A DNA stretch of 40,552 bases from NCBI GenBank assembly GCA_938036835.1, contig CALHWB010000013.1:1-40552 (forward strand), written 5' to 3'. A program made the position numbers and the translations under genes. Numbering within the stretch: position 1 is the first letter of the stretch; each line of letters starts with the position of its first letter. The notes beneath the pieces are model-generated. The model was not told the origin of the DNA and did not search any database. It saw only the letters and a list, made by a program, of their open reading frames with translations. Below are positions 32,288 through 40,271 of the stretch, one piece after another. This DNA is from an uncultured Propionibacterium sp. Its GTDB lineage: Bacteria > Actinomycetota > Actinomycetes > Propionibacteriales > Propionibacteriaceae.

Positions 32288-33049
32288 TCAGTCCTCCCGT
32301 CGCCCCAGTAGCCAGCCGGAAAGGCCTGCCGCCGCCAGGACGATCACGGCATTGGTGACCACGAACAGCACCGTCGGCAGCGGTTCGAGGGTCAACGGGT
32401 CGCGGGCGTGCATACCCAGGGAGGCCTGGCAGAATGGCCACAGCCATTGCGCCTGGGGGGCCGCGAAAACCACCGCGAACCCGCTCATGGCGGCCAGCAC
32501 CGAGACGCCCATCAGCACCGCGAATGACCTGATGAGGCAGGCCACCAGCAGCAGAACGCAGCCGGTCGACCAGCCACCCAGCAGGCCCAGCAGCAGGTAT
32601 CCCAGGGTGCGGGCGTATTCCGCGTCCGGACGGAAGCCGTGGCTCAACCCGGCCAGGGTGTACAGCAACCACAACTCGGCGCTCAGGATCAAGCTGGCCC
32701 GCAACGCCCCGGCCAGCTTGCCGGCGATCAGGCTACGACCCAGCAGACCGGCTGCCCGCAAACGAGCGATATTGCCGTTGAGTTGCTCCATCCGCATCGA
32801 CCAGGCCATGTGCAGGCAGAGCAGGATCGGCATCGCGAATCCGCCGAATAGCAGGGCCGTGTTGCCCCAGATCGCCACCCAAGCGATCTGCTGGGCCTGG
32901 AAGGTCTCGGCGAACCTCGCATAGCTCCACCAGCCGCTGGCCACCAGCAGGGCGGCGGCGACCGCACCCGCGATCGGAAACCAGCCGAAACCACGGCGTT
33001 GTTTGGTGAACTCGACACTGGCGGCGATGCCGAGGGTGTGGGTGGTCAT
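32288..33049 (-). CDS. ABC-2 permease, lantibiotic-immunity-like (second)
   Basis: The 253-residue membrane protein has six hydrophobic segments and the length typical of LanE/LanG immunity permeases. LNGNIARLRAAGLLGRSLIAGKL between segments resembles that family. It overlaps the first permease gene by four bases. With that permease and the ATPase it should form a pump that removes peptides from the membrane. Confidence 0.78.
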   Translation of the reverse strand: MTTHTLGIAASVEFTKQRRGFGWFPIAGAVAAALLVASGWWSYARFAETFQAQQIAWVAIWGNTALLFGGFAMPILLCLHMAWSMRMEQLNGNIARLRAAGLLGRSLIAGKLAGALRASLILSAELWLLYTLAGLSHGFRPDAEYARTLGYLLLGLLGGWSTGCVLLLVACLIRSFAVLMGVSVLAAMSGFAVVFAAPQAQWLWPFCQASLGMHARDPLTLEPLPTVLFVVTNAVIVLAAAGLSGWLLGRRED

Positions 33050-33798
33050 GATTCGATCTCCTTACGACTGTGGTAGCGGATGCTGGCGCCGACGACGACC
33101 GCGGCGATCAGGGCCACCAGCGGGATCAGGGCCGCCTGCTCGGGGGCGGGCCGGTAACCGGTGATGTAACCATCGGCCAATATCCAGCGGGTGGGGTTGG
33201 CCGCGGCGATCTGGGTATTCGGCAGCAGCATCAGCACAGGCCGGGGGGCCAAGGCCAGCAACTGCCCGGCGAGCCCCAGCGCCAGCCCGATCCCGATCAC
33301 CGCGGCCTGACGGTTCTGCCGGAGCGCGAGCACCAGCAGGGGCGCGGCCAGTTCGAGCGCGGCCACCAGGCAGAGCAGGTAGGCCTGGCCGGCCAGGCCG
33401 AGATCGGGGGCGATCCGCTGGGCGCTGGCCCAGCCGAGGGTGACCAGGAAACCCAATCCCAGGCTGATCGCAAGCAACGCCGCCACCAGGGTCAGTTTGC
33501 CCAGCAGCAGCCGAGTGCGCGATGCCCCGCAGGCGAACAGCTGGCTGAGCATGTCGGCGTCCTGCTCGGCACCGGCCACCCGGACCACGGTGACGGCCAC
33601 CAGCAGGGGCAGCAGCATCGGCAGCAGCGAGGTTAAGTCGTTGACCACCAGGGCCGCGCTGGCCTGCCCGGGATTCTTGGCTAGGCCGTCGGTGCGGGCC
33701 ATTCCGCTCCACAGCACGGCCATGGCCATCACGGCGAGCGCGATCGGCAAGGCACGGCGGCGCTTGATCTTGGCGATTTCCAGGCTGAACGTGTTCAT
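33046..33798 (-). CDS. ABC-2 permease, lantibiotic-immunity-like (first)
   Basis: The 250-residue protein begins with the short basic segment EIAKIKRRRALPIAL, common at the N-terminus of LanE/BcrB-type permeases, and has six hydrophobic segments. Its start overlaps the ATPase stop (ATGA). It pairs with the second permease. Confidence 0.8.
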   Translation of the reverse strand: MNTFSLEIAKIKRRRALPIALAVMAMAVLWSGMARTDGLAKNPGQASAALVVNDLTSLLPMLLPLLVAVTVVRVAGAEQDADMLSQLFACGASRTRLLLGKLTLVAALLAISLGLGFLVTLGWASAQRIAPDLGLAGQAYLLCLVAALELAAPLLVLALRQNRQAAVIGIGLALGLAGQLLALAPRPVLMLLPNTQIAAANPTRWILADGYITGYRPAPEQAALIPLVALIAAVVVGASIRYHSRKEIES

Positions 33799-34823
33799 GC
33801 CGCGGTCCTTTCCAGCCGGTTCGGCAGGTGCGCGATGCTCGCCGGCAGGCCACGGCGGGCCCGGCCCGCGGTGCCCCGGCGGCCGGGCGTGGGCTGCGCG
33901 GCGCCGGCGATGCCGTCCAGCGTCTGGGCGGTGAGGTCGAGGAAGACATCCTCTAGGCTGCGGCGCTGCTGGCTCATCGAATACAGGTCGAGGCCCGCAT
34001 CGTGCAGGGTACGTGCGATGAGCGCGCAGTTGGCGTCGCCGGGATCGCCCGGCACCTCGATCGTCTGCCCGGTGGGGCTGGACGCGGGGCAGCCGATCCG
34101 GATCAGCTCGGCCAGGGCACGGGGATTGTCGCTGGTGCGCACCACCAGCCGTCCGGTATCGCGCAGCCCCGCGATGTTGCCCTGGTAGCGCAGCACTCCC
34201 TCGTGGATGATGCCCACCTGGTCGGCCATCAGATCGATCTCGGCCAGCAGGTGGGTGGATACCAGTACGCTGACGCCCCGCTCATGGGCGAGCCGGACGA
34301 GCAACTGGCGGATCTCGTGGATGCCGGCCGGGTCGAGGCCGTTGGTGGGTTCGTCCAGGATCAACAGCCGGGGTTCGGCCAGCAGGGCCATCGCGATACC
34401 CAGGCGTTGCTTCATGCCCAGGGAGTAGGCGCGGGCCAGCTTGCCGGCGGCGTCTTGCAGGCCGACGGTGCGCAGCACCCGGCCGATCCGGTTGGCGTCC
34501 AGGCCGAGCATGCGTTGCAGGATGGCCAGGTTCTCCTGCCCGGTTAGATGCGGATAGTAGCTGGGGCCTTCGATCAGGGAGCCGGTCTGCGCCAGGATCT
34601 CGGGCAGGTTAGCCCGCAACGGTTTGCCGAAGACCTCGATGCTGCCGCTGGTGGGCTTGGCCAGCCCGAGCAGCATCTTCATGGTGGTTGATTTGCCGGC
34701 CCCGTTCAGGCCCATGAAGCCGTAGACGCAGCCGGCGGGGACGCGCAGCTCAAGCCCATCGACCACATTGCGCCCACCATAGGCCTTGGTCAGGCCGGTG
34801 GTGCTGATCACCTCGTTACTCAC
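33795..34823 (-). CDS. BcrA/LanF-like ABC transporter ATPase
   Basis: The 342-residue ATPase has Walker A GLNGAGKST, signature YSLGMKQRLGIA and Walker B LLILDEPTNGLDP, as in bacitracin/lantibiotic resistance ATPases. The C-terminal ~40 residues are a Pro/Gly/Arg-rich tail. It starts with GTG at 34823 behind AAAGGAG. It opens the five-gene immunity-like module; no bacteriocin gene lies next to it. Confidence 0.9.
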   Translation of the reverse strand: MSNEVISTTGLTKAYGGRNVVDGLELRVPAGCVYGFMGLNGAGKSTTMKMLLGLAKPTSGSIEVFGKPLRANLPEILAQTGSLIEGPSYYPHLTGQENLAILQRMLGLDANRIGRVLRTVGLQDAAGKLARAYSLGMKQRLGIAMALLAEPRLLILDEPTNGLDPAGIHEIRQLLVRLAHERGVSVLVSTHLLAEIDLMADQVGIIHEGVLRYQGNIAGLRDTGRLVVRTSDNPRALAELIRIGCPASSPTGQTIEVPGDPGDANCALIARTLHDAGLDLYSMSQQRRSLEDVFLDLTAQTLDGIAGAAQPTPGRRGTAGRARRGLPASIAHLPNRLERTAA

Positions 34824-35027
34824 CTTGGTTCTCCTTTCGTCCTGGCCACCAGCAAACCCGGGCCGGTGCCCGCGCCGCAGTCCCCCAGCGGGGACATTCG
34901 GGCGCGGCCGGGCAGGCCCGGCCGGCAGGGCGGCCAGTCGAAGGGGGCCGTTGACCGGTCGAGGTGGCCGCCCGGGCGGTTTGCTTCCGGCCGGCTGGCG
35001 GCGCTGGCCGGCTTGCCGGTGGGCGGG

Positions 35028-35714
35028 TCAGTCGCGTGGCGCGGTCACGTGGATTGCCGCCGCGATGGGGGCGCTGAACTGGATGGTGTTTGTGCCGTGC
35101 CGCACCGTCATCAGCCCGGTCGCCGCCATCGGGGTTTCCACCTGCAATGGGGTGCCGAGCGCAATCCGCTGGTCGGCCAGGAACTTCAAGATGTCGGGTT
35201 CTTCGTCGGAGATCCGGACGATCTGCACCAGCTCGCCCGGCGCGCATCCCGATAGCAGGGTCGCCGAGATCGCCGGTGCGCTGCCCTGCCGGGGAATGGG
35301 GTCGCCATGCGGATCGATCTCCGGATATCCCAGCAGCGCGTCTATCCGGTCCATGAGGGTGTCCGATACGGCATGTTCGAGGCGATCGGCCTCGTCGTGC
35401 ACCTGATCCCAGGGATAACCGAGCTGCTGGACGAGGAAGGTCTCGATCAATCGATGCCGGCGGACCATCTGCAACGCGATCTGCTCCCCCTGCTCGGTGA
35501 GCTCAATGGCCCCGTAGGGTTCGTAGCGGATCAGGCCCTCGCGGGCCAGTCGCTTGAGATTGGCCGAAACCGTTGACAGCGTGACGCCTAAGGATGCGGC
35601 CAGTTCGGTGGTGGTGGGCCGGCGGCCGTCGTCCGGCCACTCGCATGCCTTCCAGATCAAGGTCACATAGTCCTCGGCGACCCTGGTGGTCTCCGCGGGC
35701 GAGTCCTTCACCAT
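35028..35714 (-). CDS. mntR: DtxR/MntR-family metal-dependent regulator
   Basis: The 228-residue regulator has an N-terminal winged helix (TTTELAASLGVTLSTVSANLKRL), a dimerisation and metal-binding domain (MVRRHRLIETFLVQQLGY; DEADRLEHAVSD) and a C-terminal FeoA/SH3-like domain (SGCAPGELVQIVRISDEE). It diverges from the manganese exporter gene mntP, so Mn2+ is the more likely co-repressor than Fe2+. The ~204 bp after its end (34824-35027) hold GC-rich sequence with no gene. Confidence 0.82.
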   Translation of the reverse strand: MVKDSPAETTRVAEDYVTLIWKACEWPDDGRRPTTTELAASLGVTLSTVSANLKRLAREGLIRYEPYGAIELTEQGEQIALQMVRRHRLIETFLVQQLGYPWDQVHDEADRLEHAVSDTLMDRIDALLGYPEIDPHGDPIPRQGSAPAISATLLSGCAPGELVQIVRISDEEPDILKFLADQRIALGTPLQVETPMAATGLMTVRHGTNTIQFSAPIAAAIHVTAPRD

Positions 35715-36045
35715 CGAACCACCGCAACGTCAACCACCATGCCTCGGCCTCCTCCTGTTCTGCCCAAGCCTTGCCGCCGCGAACCGGATGTGTCTAGACG
35801 CAACTCGAAATGTGAACAGCCGAACTCCGGGCTGGGGTGCCAAGGCCGCGGTGGCCCGGCTCACAGTCGAATGTTTGATCGTGCTCACTTCAAGTTATGC
35901 GTGGACACAACCGTGGCCGGCCGGTCAGGGTGGTGGTCGGGGAGCCGCAGATCCGGCTGGGACCGGCGATCCGGGCCCACGGGATGCCGCTCCCAGGCCC
36001 AGCCATGGTTTGAGGGCGGCGGTGCGCCCTCGGAAAGGTGAACGC
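35715..36045 (+). promoter_or_regulatory. Divergent control region between mntR and mntP; possible structured leader
   Basis: This 331-bp gap carries the promoters of both genes; no convincing -10/-35 pair stands out. The mntP side holds GGTCGGGGAG followed by paired GC-rich segments (about 35935-36000), then a hairpin with 7-base arms (36012-36018, 36025-36031) just before AAAGG. A manganese riboswitch (yybP-ykoY class) is known to precede many mntP genes, but the conserved GAGACC-type loop is not evident, so I do not claim one. Confidence 0.35.
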
Positions 36046-36612
36046 GTGTCCCTGTGGTCGGTGTTTCTTGTCAGCTTCGGCGTATCGACCGATGCCTTCG
36101 CCGCGGCCCTGACCAGCGGGCTGCGAACCCGCACCCTGCGCCTGCTGCAGGCGTTGTGGATTGCGGTCACCTTCGCCGGCTTCCAGGCGATGATGCCGTT
36201 GGCCGGTTGGCTGCTCGCCTCCCGGTTCGCCCGGTTCATCATGCCAGTCGATCACTGGATAGCCTTCGGGCTGCTGGGCGCGATCGGCGCAAAGATGATC
36301 TGGGACGGCTTCAAGGACGCGGACGACGGCGAGGACGTCGACCGGATCGGGGTCTGGCGCCTGCTGGTGCTTGGCTTTGCGACCAGCATCGATGCGGCGG
36401 CGGTGGGGGTTACGTTCGCGATGCTGGAGGTTTCGATCCTCCAGGCGATCCTGGTCATCGGGCTGGTCACCCTGGTGTTGTCGTTCCTGGCGGCCCTGAT
36501 CGGCCAGCGGGTTGGCGTCCGGCTGCGCAAACCCGCGGAATTCGCCGGCGGTCTGGTGCTGATCGCTATCGGCCTGCGTATCCTGCTCGAGCATCTCGGT
36601 TTGCTGGCCTGA
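36046..36612 (+). CDS. mntP: MntP manganese efflux pump
   Basis: The 188-residue membrane protein has six hydrophobic segments in two repeats, each with the diagnostic Asp motif (STDAFAAAL near the start, SIDAAAVGV midway), as in MntP. The GTG at 36046 follows AAAGGTGA, and the product starts SLWSVFLVSFGVSTDAF. It expels excess Mn2+ and is probably controlled by the divergent MntR-like regulator. Confidence 0.92.
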   Translation: MSLWSVFLVSFGVSTDAFAAALTSGLRTRTLRLLQALWIAVTFAGFQAMMPLAGWLLASRFARFIMPVDHWIAFGLLGAIGAKMIWDGFKDADDGEDVDRIGVWRLLVLGFATSIDAAAVGVTFAMLEVSILQAILVIGLVTLVLSFLAALIGQRVGVRLRKPAEFAGGLVLIAIGLRILLEHLGLLA

Positions 36613-36635
36613 TGCCGGCCGGCCGGCGCCGGCAT
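36612..36635 (+). terminator. Hairpin at the mntP stop codon
   Basis: ATGCCGGC (36612-36619) pairs with GCCGGCAT (36628-36635) across an eight-base loop. It begins on the last base of the mntP stop codon. No T-run follows, but it separates mntP from the next gene. Confidence 0.5.
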
Positions 36636-36843
36636 GGGCCTGGGCGGTGGCATGGTTCGTCGCCCGATGGGTGTGTCACCTGTCGAGTGGCTGTCCGCGG
36701 CTCACGTCCGCGCAGCCCGGCTTCATGACCGGTCATTGGCCGGCCTGGGGCGGCGGCCGGGACCATGCCCTCGCGGATTTTGTCGGAGCCGCAATGTAGC
36801 TTTGTGGTCGAGATCGTTAAACGGAACCGACGGAGGCTGTGCG

Positions 36844-37548
36844 ATGCAATCGGTGCTTGCGAACGTGCGTCCTGAGGACGCCGCCCTGGTCACCCGGAAG
36901 CTCCGGCTTATCTGGAAGGACCCCAAAACCAGTAGATACCATGCCGTTGGCCAGTTCGAGTCGCTGAGCGATGGGCGTTACGCGTTCGCTTATCTGCCCG
37001 AGGCGCATGACCTTTCGGGTTTTAACCCGCTGATCCAGTTCCCGGAGCCAGCACGCGTCTACATGTTCGAAACCCTGCCGGCGTTCCTCGGCAACCGCGT
37101 CCTGTCGCGGCGTCGTAGCTCCTATGGCGAGTACGTCGGTTGGCTGGGGTTGGCCGAGGACGCCACGCCGATGGAGATCCTTGCCCGCACCGGTGGCGAA
37201 CGGGCCACCGACACCTTTCACGTGGTGGACGCCTTCGAAGAGGTGGACGGACGCTGCGAGGGGCGGTTTTTCATCTCAGGAATCCGGCATCGCGACCCGT
37301 CCGCCGTCGATCGACTCGTGCCCGGCCAGGAACTGTCCCTCAGGGATGAGCCGGGCAACCCCGTCAACCCGCAGGCAATCCTGCTGACGGCTACGGGCAG
37401 CGAGGTCGGCTGGGTACCCGACTGGTTGGTCGAGACCATCCACGCGTTGCGAGCCAGGCGCGCTATTCGGGTTCAGGTGGAGCGTCTGAACCCGCAGGCC
37501 CCGCTGCGCCTGGCGGTACTTTGCCAACTGGAAACGGTGCGCGGTTGA
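36844..37548 (+). CDS. HIRAN-domain protein
   Basis: The 234-residue protein ends in a HIRAN-like domain (about 138-234) with FFISGIRHRDPSAVDRL, a LRDEPGNPVNPQAILL segment (Asn-Pro and Ala-Ile as in HIRAN) and VGWVPDWLVETI. The first ~130 residues are of unknown function. HIRAN domains bind DNA ends or damaged DNA in other contexts, but stand-alone bacterial members are poorly understood. ATG 36844 follows GGAGG. A decayed C-terminal copy lies at 30228-30320. Confidence 0.65.
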   Translation: MQSVLANVRPEDAALVTRKLRLIWKDPKTSRYHAVGQFESLSDGRYAFAYLPEAHDLSGFNPLIQFPEPARVYMFETLPAFLGNRVLSRRRSSYGEYVGWLGLAEDATPMEILARTGGERATDTFHVVDAFEEVDGRCEGRFFISGIRHRDPSAVDRLVPGQELSLRDEPGNPVNPQAILLTATGSEVGWVPDWLVETIHALRARRAIRVQVERLNPQAPLRLAVLCQLETVRG

Positions 37549-37645
37549 GGCCCGGCGGCCGAAGACGGGGCGAGCCGCTGGCCGATGGCAGCCGGGCAGG
37601 CCGGCTGCCGGCCGCCGATAACTGCGATTCGAGGGAGGAAATGCG

Positions 37646-38263
37646 ATGAGGATCGACCTGAAGAAGGACCGCAAGGCCCTATACCAGCCGGGCGCCGGCG
37701 ATTTCAGTGAGGCGATCGTCCCCGAGACGGGCTACCTGGCCATCGACGGCCGCGGCGACCCGAACACCGCCCCGCAGTACGCCGACGCGGTGGCGGCCCT
37801 GTTCACCACCGCCTACGCCGTCAGGTCGGTGGTCAAACGGGAAGCAGGCCTGGAATTCGTGGCCGGCCCGCTGGAGGGACTGTGGTGGCATCCCGACCCC
37901 GAGGTGTTCGCGTCCCGAGACAAGAAGCGGTGGTACTGGACGATGCTGATCCCGCTGCCCGATCAGGTCGGCGAGCAGGCGGTGGCCAGCGGCTTAGCGG
38001 TGGCGGCACGGAAGAAGCCGGGCCTGCCGGTGGATCGCGTCCGCCGGCTGGTGCTGAACGAGGGCCGGGTGCTGCAGATCATGCACATCGGCAGCTACGA
38101 CGACGAGGCCCCCACCCTCGCCCGGCTACACGACGAGGTGATGCCCGCTCGCGGCCTCACCTTCAACGGTCACCATCACGAGATCTACCTCGGCGACCCG
38201 CGGCGGGTAACCGCTGCCAGACTGCGAACCGTGCTGCGGCAGCCTGTCAAGCCGATCGGTTGA
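37646..38263 (+). CDS. GyrI-like small-molecule-binding domain protein
   Basis: The 205-residue protein begins MRIDLKKDRKALYQPG and contains GYLAIDGRGDPN, YAVRSVVKREAG, GLWWHPDPEVF and HEIYLGDPRRV, all typical of stand-alone GyrI-like proteins. Members bind aromatic or hydrophobic compounds, and some hydrolyse them. GGGAGG precedes the start. It is not closely related to the shorter GyrI-like protein of the biosynthetic run. Confidence 0.87.
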   Translation: MRIDLKKDRKALYQPGAGDFSEAIVPETGYLAIDGRGDPNTAPQYADAVAALFTTAYAVRSVVKREAGLEFVAGPLEGLWWHPDPEVFASRDKKRWYWTMLIPLPDQVGEQAVASGLAVAARKKPGLPVDRVRRLVLNEGRVLQIMHIGSYDDEAPTLARLHDEVMPARGLTFNGHHHEIYLGDPRRVTAARLRTVLRQPVKPIG

Positions 38264-38692
38264 CCGCGCCAGCCATCGAGCGGCGCCGGGTCGCTCGTGG
38301 ACGGTGACCCGGCACCCTTGCCGGTGACGCCGGGTCGCCGTAGACCGGCTCGTCGGGACCCACCCGGTGGCCGCTACGGTGCTGTCGTCTCGTCTGCGAG
38401 CCCCGCCGGTTCGAGGATGCGCGCCGGCCGCGGGTATCGCGGAGGTCCCGCGCCCGGGCCGCTGGGGCCTGCCGATCGGGTTGGGCCCGCGGCCGGCCGC
38501 TCGTTTGCTCCAGGGGCTGACCCCCTAGCTGGTTAACCTTATGTCAAATAGTTAGACCTGGATAGCCGAACTGGACGAAACGGGATTGATCCCACGCGTC
38601 CAGTACATCAGGCCTAGCCCGTTGGGCGGTGTACTGGACGTTCACGATTGCGGTACCGGCAATCCGGTGTATTTCTCGTTGGAGGAAGCCAG
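38264..38692 (+). promoter_or_regulatory. 429-bp leader with a small hairpin and alternative hairpins
   Basis: The first ~230 bp hold GC-rich sequence without a gene. A GGGG-CTGA-CCCC hairpin lies at 38513-38524, followed by GGTTAACCTT. From 38570 three related segments can pair in two exclusive ways: ACTGGACG (38570-38577) with CGTCCAGT (38597-38604), or 38597-38607 with 38630-38640 (perfect 11-base arms). Inner hairpins (GGGAT-TG-ATCCC at 38582-38593; GCCC-GTT-GGGC at 38617-38627) and a further one (GATTGC 38646-38651 with GCAATC 38659-38664) complete the array. GGAGGAAG precedes the next ATG. Confidence 0.6.
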
Positions 38693-39004
38693 ATGAGTGA
38701 GGATGCTCGGTTAGCGGCCGAGCTTAGGGAATTATCCACTACCGGTGAGGCCTGCGATGGCATGGTCTACGTCGAAATCGCCGGCGGTGAGTTGCGTACC
38801 GTGCAGATTGCCACGCAGTTGCTCGACCTCAATCGGCAGCGGCAGTTAGAGGCGGGCCTGAAGCAGGCGGTCAATGCCGCCCTGCGGGCCCATCAGCAGG
38901 CGGTGTTGCAATTCGTAGACCAACTCGGTGGCGGTCCCGACAGCGCCCAGCTCGACCGCATTGAGTCCCAATTGGATGAGATATTGGCTAGGAGAACACG
39001 ATGA
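38693..39004 (+). CDS. YbaB/EbfC-like protein, copy 1
   Basis: The 103-residue protein has the sheet-then-helix layout of YbaB/EbfC proteins: a strand segment GMVYVEIAGGELRTVQIA, then a long helix rich in Gln and Ala (LNRQRQLEAGLKQAVNAALRAHQQ). Actinobacteria often encode such proteins beside type VII secretion substrates, where some (EspL-like) act as chaperones. ATG 38693 follows GGAGGAAG. It overlaps the next gene (ATGA). Confidence 0.6.
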   Translation: MSEDARLAAELRELSTTGEACDGMVYVEIAGGELRTVQIATQLLDLNRQRQLEAGLKQAVNAALRAHQQAVLQFVDQLGGGPDSAQLDRIESQLDEILARRTR

Positions 39005-39309
39005 CGACCATTGCATTCGACGCCGGTTCGTGGCTGAACGCAGCCGACCAGACCGTAGAGGCGTTACGTGCCTTGAAGCCCGTCTTCGATAATGCCGTCT
39101 CCGGCACGCGGATGGATAATAGGGGCTTCCGGAGCCCGGTGGATATGGTCATCTTGGGTGGGCTGAACAAGCGGAACGCTGATTTTTTTCACGTTAATGC
39201 GACCATTCAAAAGCGATTGGCCTCGGAGGCTGCGAAGATGACCGACACCGGCGATGACGATTTCGCTACCGAAGAAGAAGGATCCGAGGAGGCGCGGCGA
39301 ATATGGTAG
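39001..39309 (+). CDS. Small helical protein, possible type VII secretion substrate, copy 1
   Basis: The 102-residue protein is coupled to the YbaB-like gene. It is predicted mostly helical with a Gly-Thr-Arg-Met-Asp-Asn-Arg-Gly-Phe loop in the middle and a strongly acidic tail (DTGDDDFATEEEGSEE). No WXG motif or signal peptide is seen. Size and context resemble small ESX-associated proteins; the assignment is tentative. Confidence 0.45.
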   Translation: MTTIAFDAGSWLNAADQTVEALRALKPVFDNAVSGTRMDNRGFRSPVDMVILGGLNKRNADFFHVNATIQKRLASEAAKMTDTGDDDFATEEEGSEEARRIW

Positions 39310-39809
39310 CATGGGCATATATTATGTTTGAGATCGAAAGGCCGGCTATCGCGGTGGAGGAGCTGAATACCCGCGAATCGCTGTGGCGGGCCACTGCAGA
39401 GGCACTGTCCGCTGCCGGCACCTCGATGGGTGAGATAGTCCAGGGTGTGACTGCGGTCAACGAGGGCCCCGGGGCCAACGAGTTCGCGGAGTTCATGAAA
39501 GGCACATCCGCGTCCCCGGATGCGATTGGCAAGGCAAAAGACGATGCCGGAGAGTTTGCGGCCGCCTGCGCCGCCGCCGCGCAGAAGCTTACCGACACGG
39601 TGACCGCCATGGACGCGTTCGCCACCGTCATTGATGCCAGGATTCAAATGGCCAAACTCAATCCCTTGGTACCTCAAAATGGTGTATATGACTATGTCAA
39701 GATGCGTAGCTATAATATCGGTATAAAAATGCATGAACTGCAAAAGAGCGCGGCCGAGGAGATCGAGGGTATCTTTTCCTTCGCGGTGGATATTCCTTCA
39801 GATGTTTAA
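39303..39809 (+). CDS. Helical protein of the duplicated cassette
   Basis: The 168-residue protein is mostly helical, with an Ala-rich segment (EFAAACAAAAQKLTDTVTAM) reminiscent of WXG100-like hairpins but no WXG. It starts at 39303 behind GAGGAGG and overlaps the previous stop; an ATG at 39324 is an alternative. It belongs only to copy one within this window, as copy two is cut off. Function unknown. Confidence 0.5.
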   Translation: MVAWAYIMFEIERPAIAVEELNTRESLWRATAEALSAAGTSMGEIVQGVTAVNEGPGANEFAEFMKGTSASPDAIGKAKDDAGEFAAACAAAAQKLTDTVTAMDAFATVIDARIQMAKLNPLVPQNGVYDYVKMRSYNIGIKMHELQKSAAEEIEGIFSFAVDIPSDV

Positions 39810-39959
39810 GACTGACAAATACGATCGAGCCCGGGCACGGCATGGTGACCGATGGGGCCCGAAGTCTATGGGAGCGGATGATCACGGAACAGCGCCCGCT
39901 CGTTTGCTTCAGGGTTGACCCTTTAGCTGGTTAACCTTGTCAAATAGTTAGGAAGCCAG

Positions 39960-40271
39960 ATGGGTGAGGATGCTCGGTTAGCGGCCGAGCTTAGGGAATT
40001 ATCCACTACCGGTGAGGCCTGCGATGGCATGGTCTACGTCGAAATCGCCGGCGGTGAGTTGCGTACCGTGCAGATTGCCACGCAGTTGCTCGACCTCAAT
40101 CGGCAGCGGCAGTTAGAGGCGGGCCTGAAGCAGGCGGTCAATGCCGCCCTGCGGGCCCATCAGCAGGCGGTGTTGCAATTCGTAGACCAACTCGGTGGCG
40201 GTCCCGACAGCGCCCAGCTCGACCGCATTGAGTCCCAATTGGATGAGATATTGGCTAGGAGAACACGATGA
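39960..40271 (+). CDS. YbaB/EbfC-like protein, copy 2
   Basis: The 103-residue protein is identical to copy one except Gly for Ser at residue 2. AGTTAGGAAGCC precedes the ATG, a weaker ribosome site than copy one. It overlaps the next gene by four bases. Confidence 0.6.
   Translation: MGEDARLAAELRELSTTGEACDGMVYVEIAGGELRTVQIATQLLDLNRQRQLEAGLKQAVNAALRAHQQAVLQFVDQLGGGPDSAQLDRIESQLDEILARRTR

Larger units (their letters stand above)
38497..39309 (+). repeat. First copy of a tandemly duplicated cassette
   Basis: Sequence from 38497 recurs from 39896, including the upstream GCTGGTTAACCTT and CAAATAGTTAG stretches, the YbaB-like gene and the following small gene. The start codons of the YbaB-like copies are 1267 bp apart. 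The YbaB-like genes are almost identical; the small genes have begun to diverge. Copy one carries about 125 extra leader bases (about 38555-38684) absent from copy two. Confidence 0.9.

Noticed and set aside
35920..36031. Definite yybP-ykoY manganese riboswitch
   Set aside because: Only a GGGGAG stretch matches by eye; the conserved second loop was not found.
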